From Comamonadaceae bacterium (GTDB taxonomy: Bacteria > Pseudomonadota > Gammaproteobacteria > Burkholderiales > Burkholderiaceae_C), in contig CANCAO010000051.1 of assembly GCA_947374105.1 (NCBI GenBank), positions 1 to 8,527 of the forward strand: a DNA stretch of 8,527 nucleotides. Reading direction: 5' to 3'. Made by a program: the position numbers and the translations under genes. Of this stretch, positions 1 through 6,244 are shown piece after piece. Each line of letters opens with the position of its first letter. Position 1 is the stretch's first letter. The notes beneath the pieces were generated by a model that was not told the DNA's origin, made no database searches, and saw only the letters and a program-made list of their open reading frames with translations.

Positions 1-491
1 GGCTTGGTGGACAACACCTCGATGCGCTGGGCCAACAAAACCGCCGCCTCACGCTGCACCTGCACCCGGTGTTGCAGGTCTTCAATCACCTTCACGCGGT
101 TGGCCAGCGCCGCTTTGACGGTAGCCAGCGGCTCACGGCTGAGCGGCGCGCCAGCTTTGGCGGCATCACGCTGCCAGGCCATGGCGTCGGCCACATTGAG
201 CCGGGACGTATCGAGCAAGGCCTGCGCCTTGAGTGCCCACTCGGCGCCAATGGCTTCTTGGTCGCGTGAACGCTTGAGCTCATCGAGCTTTTCGCGCAAA
301 GGCTTGGCCGCGCCTTTGTCCTTGACGCTCAACTCCTTGAACACCTCTTGCATGTGTTGAACACTCGGTTCACTGGCCAGCCATTCCCGCACGCGTGCGG
401 TTCGCTCGCCCGAAGTGGGTGCCGAAAATGCTCCTCCGGTCAGGGTGTCCAGAGTTTGGGTGTCATTGCGTTTGGCAGTATCGGTCGGCAT
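1..491 (-). CDS. DUF349 domain-containing protein, 5' part (runs off left edge)
   Basis: Reading the minus strand from ATG at 491 gives 163 codons with no stop up to the window edge, so only the N-terminal part is present. The start is chosen because an in-frame TGA lies five codons upstream; a GTG directly before the ATG is the only other close option. Residues about 17-30 read LTGGAFSAPTSGER, followed by a highly charged helical region and, near the edge, EDLQHRVQVQREAAVLLAQR. I recognise this as the N-terminus of the large DUF349 proteins found in Comamonadaceae. The family is helical and its biochemical role is not established. The DUF349 repeats themselves would lie beyond the left edge and are not seen. 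The gene is divergent from the transglycosylase and shares its upstream region. Confident that it is a gene, fairly confident of the family. Confidence 0.8.
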   Translation of the reverse strand, partial: MPTDTAKRNDTQTLDTLTGGAFSAPTSGERTARVREWLASEPSVQHMQEVFKELSVKDKGAAKPLREKLDELKRSRDQEAIGAEWALKAQALLDTSRLNVADAMAWQRDAAKAGAPLSREPLATVKAALANRVKVIEDLQHRVQVQREAAVLLAQRIEVLSTK

Positions 492-674
492 CACGGCTCG
501 AGCTCAGTGTTAGTGAGCAGTAAAAATGGAGGATCCGCATTTTCGCCGCCAATTAGGTTTGTTTCACACTTATTCAGCGAAACATCGCATTCATCACGAC
601 AAAAGACTAAAAAATGCGAATTTGAGAGCTGCCTAAGCACTATTTTCAAGGGCCAAAGCCTTTTTGTCACTTAA

Positions 675-743
675 ATATCAACACCCAGAAAATCCAAAAA
701 ACAAATATCAAACTGATTTGTTATGCTTGACCAGGTATATCAA
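675..743 (+). repeat. Three phased ATATCAA direct repeats
   Basis: ATATCAA occurs at 675-681, 705-711 and 737-743, with start-to-start distances of 30 and 32 bp, close to three helical turns. The first two copies extend to AAATATCAA. The middle copy also forms a short dyad, ATCA-AAC-TGAT (706-716). The third copy lies inside the 17-bp spacer of the promoter at 727-755. Same-face spacing and promoter overlap would suit a cooperatively binding repressor or nucleoid protein. That role is inference, and an AT-rich stretch can produce such 7-mers by chance. Confidence 0.4.
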
Positions 744-755
744 TGCCCTTAAAAT
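727..755 (+). promoter_or_regulatory. Sigma70-type promoter for the transglycosylase (and possibly glyA-nrdR)
   Basis: The -35 TTGACC (727-732) and -10 TAAAAT (750-755) each match the consensus at five of six bases, with an ideal 17-bp spacer. The predicted transcript starts near 761-763, giving an untranslated leader of about 68 bases before the ATG at 830. This is the best promoter-like sequence I see in the window. It also argues against translation from the in-frame ATG at 743, which lies upstream of the predicted transcript start. Confidence 0.65.
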
Positions 756-814
756 CTTCCCCGACCCTACAACACAGGGATTACCCTAATCTCGGCCGAC
801 CCAGCCGACACGAG

Positions 815-821
815 AAGAGGA
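815..821 (+). promoter_or_regulatory. Ribosome binding site deciding the transglycosylase start
   Basis: AAGAGGA lies 8 bases before the ATG at 830. It supports 830 over the upstream in-frame ATG at 743, which has no such site. Confidence 0.7.
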
Positions 822-829
822 CGATATAT

Positions 830-1639
830 ATGACAACTTTAAACCGCATAGAACAGGGGTTCAAAACTTTTACCAACGACATCGTTGACGGTTTTTTTGA
901 ATTGACCCATAACGGCTTCGCCCTCGTTGGCCTGATCGTGATGTTTCTCAGCCTCACTCTCGCAGCCAAGCCCGAATTGCGCCAATCTGCTGAGCTTAAA
1001 TTGATCGGCTGGCTGCAAGCCCGCCAAGTGGAAACCAGCGGCTTTGAGGCGGGCACAGATGCCACAGACCGCACCACAGCCATTGACCCTCGCGATCTAC
1101 CCAAGCAGCAAGCAGCCGTGGCCTACTGGCTCAGCAAAAAATACAGAATTGCCGCAGAACCGCTCAGTGCTCTGGTAGAGGAGGCTTACGAGATCGGCTC
1201 TAAAAGTAAGCTGGAGCCCACCCTGCTGCTGGCCATCATGGCGGTGGAATCGGGATTTAATCCCTTCGCCCAAAGTCCCGTCGGTGCTCAAGGCTTGATG
1301 CAGATCATGACCCGTGTCCACAGTGATAAGTTCGAGAGCTTTGGCGGTCAGCTGGCCGCGTTTGACCCCATCAGCAACCTGCGTGTTGGTGCAAAAGTGC
1401 TGCAAGAATGCATTGCAAGGGCCGGATCCCTGCAAGCCGGATTGCGCTTTTACGTGGGTGCTGGCAATCAGGAAGATGATGGCGGCTATGTTGCCAAAGT
1501 TCTGGCTGAACATACCCGGCTAAACTTGGTGGCTGTAGGTCGCTCCGTTCCAATTCAAGTACCACTCTTGCTTCCCATGTTGGCCCCAGTAAAACCCGAC
1601 CTAGAAGCCAGCAAAACACCTCTGTTGATCAATTCCTGA
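830..1639 (+). CDS. Membrane-anchored lytic transglycosylase, SLT (GH23-like) domain
   Basis: This is a 269-residue protein predicted to cleave the glycan strands of peptidoglycan between MurNAc and GlcNAc, forming 1,6-anhydro ends. Residues about 29-46 (GFALVGLIVMFLSLTLAA) form one hydrophobic segment that should anchor it in the inner membrane with the domain in the periplasm. The SLT domain spans about 110-235: LLLAIMAVESGFNP carries the expected catalytic Glu140, followed by VGAQGLMQIM (151-160). The usual AYNAG motif is replaced by FYVGAG (207-212) followed by an acidic loop and GGYVAKVL, an altered third motif. The tail after residue 235 is hydrophobic and proline-rich. An in-frame ATG at 743 would add 29 residues but lies upstream of the predicted transcript start. 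glyA begins 8 bp after its stop, so the two may be co-transcribed. Confidence 0.85.
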   Translation: MTTLNRIEQGFKTFTNDIVDGFFELTHNGFALVGLIVMFLSLTLAAKPELRQSAELKLIGWLQARQVETSGFEAGTDATDRTTAIDPRDLPKQQAAVAYWLSKKYRIAAEPLSALVEEAYEIGSKSKLEPTLLLAIMAVESGFNPFAQSPVGAQGLMQIMTRVHSDKFESFGGQLAAFDPISNLRVGAKVLQECIARAGSLQAGLRFYVGAGNQEDDGGYVAKVLAEHTRLNLVAVGRSVPIQVPLLLPMLAPVKPDLEASKTPLLINS

Positions 1640-1647
1640 ACTAATCC

Positions 1648-2892
<1,245 letters not shown>

Positions 2893-2901
2893 TCGCCCTA
2901 C

Positions 2902-3351
2902 ATGAAGTGCCCCTTCTGCAGTCATTCGGAAACCCAGGTGATGGAGACCCGAATCTCTGAAGACGGGGACTTCATCCGACGCCGACGCCAATGCGGTGCG
3001 TGCGAAAAACGCTTCACTACCTACGAACGGCCCGACGTCAACTTCCCCGCCATCGTCAAAAAAGACGGGCGACGCATTGAGTACGAGCGCGTCAAACTGC
3101 AAGCTTCCATGAACCTGGCGCTGCGCAAGCGCCCCGTCAGCACAGAGCAGATCGACAGCGCGATTGAGCGCATTGAAGAAAAACTACTCAACCTGGGCCT
3201 GCGCGAAGTCCCCTCAGCCCGCATTGGCGAGCTGGTCATGCGCGAGTTAAAAAAGCTCGACAAAGTCGCCTATGTGCGCTTTGCCAGCGTTTACCGAAGC
3301 TTTGAGGACATTGACGAATTCAAGACCTTGGTGGACGAGGTTCGTCGTTAG
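2902..3351 (+). CDS. nrdR: Transcriptional repressor NrdR
   Basis: NrdR is the ATP/dATP-responsive repressor that binds paired NrdR boxes upstream of ribonucleotide reductase genes. The 149-residue product has normal length and both domains: an N-terminal zinc ribbon with ligands Cys3, Cys6, Cys31 and Cys34 (CPFC and CGAC), an RRRRQCG basic stretch, then an ATP-cone domain at about 49-139 beginning [16 protein letters not shown] and ending [11 protein letters not shown]. It starts 9 bp after the glyA stop and is probably co-transcribed with it. I see no NrdR box pair in this window, so its targets are presumably elsewhere. Confidence 0.97.
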   Translation: MKCPFCSHSETQVMETRISEDGDFIRRRRQCGACEKRFTTYERPDVNFPAIVKKDGRRIEYERVKLQASMNLALRKRPVSTEQIDSAIERIEEKLLNLGLREVPSARIGELVMRELKKLDKVAYVRFASVYRSFEDIDEFKTLVDEVRR

Positions 3352-3436
3352 ATCTTTTTACCGGTTATCAAGCCACTGTCACCGCTGGTCAGGCCAGGCC
3401 TACCGATGCTGCGCAATGCGGCATACACTCGAATCC
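3352..3436 (+). other. Gap between nrdR and the pilin cluster; weak -10-like TACACT
   Basis: This gap before the pilin genes (85 bases up to the chosen start) holds no terminator: it has G+C-rich partial repeats (GGCCAGGCC) but no T tract after a stem. TACACT at 3424-3429 resembles a -10 box (four of six), but no good -35 is found 16-18 bp upstream, and the box is only 7 bp before the ATG at 3437. Whether the pilin genes have their own promoter here or are read from upstream cannot be decided from sequence. Confidence 0.25.
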
Positions 3437-3991
3437 ATGCAAAAGCTACGCGGTTTTACCTTAATCGAGGTCTTGGTGACCATCGCGATTGTGGCCATCC
3501 TGATTCGACTAGCCGCCCCCTCGTTCAAGAGCATGATCCAGTCCAACACGATGTCCAGCAATGTGAACAGCTTTCTGGCAGATATGCGCTACGCCCGCAG
3601 CGAGGCTATTAAGCGAGGTGGCGATCTCATCATGTGCCGCAGTGATGCGCCCGAGGCTGCAAGTCCGGCATGTGGAACCGGCTCAGGGCCTGGGGGTAAC
3701 GGTTGGGTCAGCGGGTGGTTTATTTTTCATGATCTGAACAAGAATGACACATGGAACAGCGGCGAACCCATCTTGCGGGTTCAGGCCCCCATCACCGCCA
3801 TGGACTCCATTACGGCCTCCAGCACCACCAACTTAATCAAGTTCAAAGCCACGGGTCGCACCACTATCGGCAATTCTGTCACCCTTCAATTTGGAGGGGG
3901 CAACTACGCTAATACCGTCCAGCGGGTGGTCTGCATTGGCCCTGGCGGTTACGCCCGGATATCGGGTGACGGTCTTGCTACATGCCCTTAA
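3437..3991 (+). CDS. GspH/FimT family type IV minor pilin
   Basis: This is a 184-residue pseudopilin-like protein of the GspH/FimT family, thought to help prime pilus assembly in the inner membrane and be carried at the pilus tip. The prepilin signal is textbook: a six-residue leader MQKLRG, cleavage before Phe, and FTLIEVLVTIAIVAIL with Glu at mature position 5, followed by the hydrophobic helix. A typical pilin helix (NSFLADMRYARSEAIKR, 44-60) and a soluble domain with cysteines 67, 79, 166 and 183 follow; the C-terminus GYARISGDGLATCP resembles FimT. An in-frame ATG at 3416 would give a 13-residue leader. Neither start has a clear ribosome binding site; 3437 is chosen for the usual short leader. 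Orthologues may be called fimT, fimU or gspH, so no symbol is assigned. pilV follows after 4 bp. Confidence 0.9.
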   Translation: MQKLRGFTLIEVLVTIAIVAILIRLAAPSFKSMIQSNTMSSNVNSFLADMRYARSEAIKRGGDLIMCRSDAPEAASPACGTGSGPGGNGWVSGWFIFHDLNKNDTWNSGEPILRVQAPITAMDSITASSTTNLIKFKATGRTTIGNSVTLQFGGGNYANTVQRVVCIGPGGYARISGDGLATCP

Positions 3992-3995
3992 ACCC

Positions 3996-4547
3996 ATGAA
4001 ATATCGCCCATTCCATCAACTCGGCGCCTCCTTAATCGAGGTGCTGGTCGCCATTTTGATTCTTTCCTTTGGCATGTTGTCGCTGGTCGGCATGTTGTCG
4101 TTTTCGGTGCAGTTACCCAAACTGTCGGCTTACCGCTCTGCGGCCTCCAATATAGCGGCCACTCACGCCGAAAAGGTCAGGGCCAACCCCGACGCTTTTG
4201 CCAGCAATCTCTACACCTCATCGCTCAGTTACGACGGCACATTCGCCACCCTGTCGCTGAGTGACTGCGTCTACCCCAACTGCACCTCTGCCAGCTTGGC
4301 TACCATGGACATCGCAGCCACTCGGCAGGACGCTCGCATCCAACTTCCCGCAGGGGGCATGATCATGAAATGTGGCTCAAGCGCATGCACAAAGACCACC
4401 TACGCTGATTTATGGGTGGTGTGGCAGGAGCCCACCACCTTTGCAACGCTTGATGCCAATGCCTCAGACAACTGCCCCACTGAGGTCACCGGCACCTACA
4501 CCAGCCCCAGACCTCGCTGCCTTTATCTCCGGTTCAAGGTGCAATGA
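3996..4547 (+). CDS. pilV: Type IV pilus minor pilin PilV
   Basis: This is a 183-residue minor pilin, part of the initiating tip complex with PilW, PilX and the FimT-like pilin. The leader MKYRPFHQLG is cleaved before Ala; the mature start ASLIEVLVAILILSFGML has Glu at position 5 and the GML motif common in PilV. The start at 3996 is 4 bp after the previous stop; longer in-frame extensions would overlap the FimT-like gene and bury the signal. The soluble part is Ser/Thr-rich with six cysteines (91, 96, 126, 131, 160, 175), enough for three disulfides in the periplasm. The C-terminus RPRCLYLRFKVQ fits the final beta strand of the family. Function is inferred from family and position. Confidence 0.92.
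   Translation: MKYRPFHQLGASLIEVLVAILILSFGMLSLVGMLSFSVQLPKLSAYRSAASNIAATHAEKVRANPDAFASNLYTSSLSYDGTFATLSLSDCVYPNCTSASLATMDIAATRQDARIQLPAGGMIMKCGSSACTKTTYADLWVVWQEPTTFATLDANASDNCPTEVTGTYTSPRPRCLYLRFKVQ
4536..4541 (+). promoter_or_regulatory. Ribosome binding site of pilW inside the end of pilV
   Basis: AAGGTG lies 7 bases before the ATG at 4549, within the last codons of pilV. It supports 4549 over the in-frame ATG at 4561 and links translation of the two genes. Confidence 0.5.
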
Positions 4548-4548
4548 G

Positions 4549-5583
4549 ATGCAAACTTCGATGCGCGTTCGTAAACTAAAAAAACCTCACGCCGCTAGCG
4601 GCTTTACCCTGATCGAGTTGATGATCTCTATGGTCATCGGCTTGGTGATTGTTGTCGCAGCCATGTCTGCCTATCTGGGGGCCGCAGGTGCCAGCAAAAT
4701 CTCGGACGCGCAAAGTCGCATGAATGAAGACGGACAGGCTGCACTCAACCTGCTGGCCCATGAAATTCGCATGGCGGGAGCCAATTCGGTACAAACCAGC
4801 CGAGATGCAGCCTTCAGTCGCAACCCGGTGTACAGCCCCTACCCCCTCAGCGTGAACACCGCCGCTGGCACTTCAGCGACCTACACAACAACGCCGGGCA
4901 CGTACACAATTTCGTCGTTCAGCATCCGCGGGTGCGACGGCACATTCACCAATGTGACCGCAACCACCGCCACCAACCTTGATGCCTTGACTTGCAGTGG
5001 AACCACCAGCACCTTGCCGGATTCGATTGCCATCAACTACGAGGCTGACAAGTACAACACCACAGTCTCCTCCAGCGGTACCGGTACGGACTGCTTGGGC
5101 AATGCCGTACCCACCATCAGCGCCACGTATTCAGCGGGCACTGCGACCACGGCCACTTTCGGGGTGGCTGATAACCGGTTTTATATTGGTTACATCGGCA
5201 ACAACACCTCTCGCCCACCCACGCTTTATTGCAAAGGTAATAGCAACAGTACACAACCCCTGGTTGAAAACATTGAAGATTTGCAGCTCCTCTATGGCAC
5301 GAGGAGTACAAGCACCACATCAACCACGGCAACCATTGCCGGGTATTTGGCTGCCTCCGATATCACGGCCCTGACCACCGCCCCCAACGATGACGCCACG
5401 CGCTGGAGCAAAGTGTTGACTGTGCGTATTTGCGTGGTGGTACGTAGCGAAAACCCGGTGGCCCCAGACGCCGCATCTGCAAGCTACATCAAATGCGACG
5501 GAACAAGGGACACCACCAAAACAGACCTCAGGCTGCGTCGGGCCTACACCACAGTCGTGGTGTTGCGCAATCGCCAAAGCTGA
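4549..5583 (+). CDS. pilW: Type IV pilus assembly protein PilW
   Basis: PilW is a large minor pilin of the tip-priming complex. The product has 344 residues. An 18-residue basic leader ending AASG precedes FTLIELMISMVIGLVIVVAA, with Glu23 as position 5 of the mature chain, then the family's conserved helix SRMNEDGQAALNLLAHEIRMAG (57-78). The rest is a long Ser/Thr-rich beta domain; the C-terminal part has LRLRRAYTTVVVLRNRQS, a typical PilW ending. ATG 4549 starts one base after the pilV stop and has a ribosome binding site; the ATG at 4561 would shorten the leader to 14 residues without changing the mature protein. Its stop TGA shares one base with the pilX ATG. Confidence 0.92.
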   Translation: MQTSMRVRKLKKPHAASGFTLIELMISMVIGLVIVVAAMSAYLGAAGASKISDAQSRMNEDGQAALNLLAHEIRMAGANSVQTSRDAAFSRNPVYSPYPLSVNTAAGTSATYTTTPGTYTISSFSIRGCDGTFTNVTATTATNLDALTCSGTTSTLPDSIAINYEADKYNTTVSSSGTGTDCLGNAVPTISATYSAGTATTATFGVADNRFYIGYIGNNTSRPPTLYCKGNSNSTQPLVENIEDLQLLYGTRSTSTTSTTATIAGYLAASDITALTTAPNDDATRWSKVLTVRICVVVRSENPVAPDAASASYIKCDGTRDTTKTDLRLRRAYTTVVVLRNRQS

Positions 5584-6233
5584 TGTCGCAGTCTGTTATT
5601 AACCCGCTATTCCCAATGACACGAGCCCCCAGCACCCCTCTGAACGAATCGCCATCTAGGGCATCGCATCACCCTTACCCAGTGCGTGGAGAAAGCGGCG
5701 TGGTTCTGATCATTGCGCTGATCTTGCTGGTCGTCATTTCTTTGCTGGCTGTGACCAGCATGCGCAGCGCAGGATCATCGGAAAACATTGCCGGCAACGT
5801 GCGCACCACAGAGCTCGCCACACAAGCGGCTGAGATTGCTTTACGCCACTGCGAGTCAGCGGCCATTAAAGTGGTCAAGGTTCTGGGTGGAGATACAACG
5901 TCCGCTGAGGCCACTTACAGCGATCAGGGTTTGACCAGTTCACAAATCCTGTGGGCGACCACATCAGTCCAATGGCAGAGCACAGCCACTTGGGACAGCA
6001 CATCAACCGTCACCTACGTCCTCCCAACCAGCATGGTTGGTGGCACAAGCACCTACAAGCGGCCGCCTGAATGCATGGTGGAATCACTCACAGGTGTCAC
6101 CCCCATCAGTACCGGTGCCGCCTTCGTCATCACCGCCCGCGGGTTTGGCCCAGAAGTTGCGGCCGCTGACAACGCCCGGTCACGCCCTCAGGGCACAGAA
6201 ATATGGCTTCAATCCTCCATTGAAATCCAATGA
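5583..6233 (+). CDS. pilX: Type IV pilus minor pilin PilX (PilX_N family)
   Basis: This 216-residue protein carries the PilX N-terminal domain: GESGVVLIIALILLVVISLL (36-55), then RSAGSSENIAGNVRTTELATQAAEIALRHCE, closely following the family pattern of AGN...AFQAAE. Its role is the minor-pilin tip complex that presents PilY1. The candidate cleavage site is after Gly39, so the leader is long (39 residues, or 28 if ATG 5616 is used), and position 5 of the mature chain is Ile, not Glu; missing Glu5 is common in this family. ATG 5583 overlaps the pilW stop (TGATG), which suggests coupled translation; ATG 5616 cannot be excluded and neither has a strong ribosome binding site. The C-terminus TEIWLQSSIEIQ is typical of PilX. 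Confidence 0.9.
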   Translation: MSQSVINPLFPMTRAPSTPLNESPSRASHHPYPVRGESGVVLIIALILLVVISLLAVTSMRSAGSSENIAGNVRTTELATQAAEIALRHCESAAIKVVKVLGGDTTSAEATYSDQGLTSSQILWATTSVQWQSTATWDSTSTVTYVLPTSMVGGTSTYKRPPECMVESLTGVTPISTGAAFVITARGFGPEVAAADNARSRPQGTEIWLQSSIEIQ

Positions 6234-6244
6234 AAGCAAGCACT

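Larger units (their letters stand above)
492..829. other. Divergent intergenic region, AT-richer, no gene supported
   Basis: This 338-bp stretch lies between the divergent DUF349 and transglycosylase starts and is visibly richer in A and T than the genes on either side (for example 600-760). It contains the rightward promoter at 727-755 and three ATATCAA repeats at 675-743. Open frames crossing it have no family resemblance and no ribosome binding site. A short hairpin (AAGGGC CAAA GCCTTT, 648-663, one G-T pair) is followed by only two more T residues and has no gene behind it to terminate. Confidence 0.6.

Noticed and set aside
4..360. Plus-strand open frame of 118 codons at the left edge
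   Set aside because: It is the complement of the DUF349 gene; composition is low-complexity Ser/Ala/Arg with no family resemblance, while the minus frame gives a recognisable protein.
536..618. Inverted repeat CGCATTTT (536-543) and AAAATGCG (611-618)
   Set aside because: Arms are only 8 bp and 67 bp apart in AT-rich DNA; not distinguishable from chance.
620..649. Possible minus-strand promoter for the DUF349 gene (TTGAAA, 18 bp, TCAAAT)
   Set aside because: The -10 matches only four of six bases with a sub-optimal spacer, and other equally weak combinations occur in this AT-rich stretch.
648..665. Hairpin AAGGGC-CAAA-GCCTTT followed by T residues
   Set aside because: The stem is short with one G-T pair, the T run is mostly used in the stem, and no plus-strand gene ends upstream.
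348..674. Plus-strand open frame of 108 codons crossing the divergent region
   Set aside because: It overlaps the start of the DUF349 gene, has no ribosome binding site and no recognisable motif; the second half is AT-rich intergenic sequence.
3272..3436. Upstream extension of the FimT-like pilin into nrdR
   Set aside because: It would add 55 residues before the prepilin signal and overlap nrdR by 80 bases; the leader at 3437 (or 3416) fits the pilin family.
4372..4548. Upstream extension of pilW into pilV
   Set aside because: The frame is open by chance inside pilV; ATG 4549 has a ribosome binding site and gives a normal prepilin leader.
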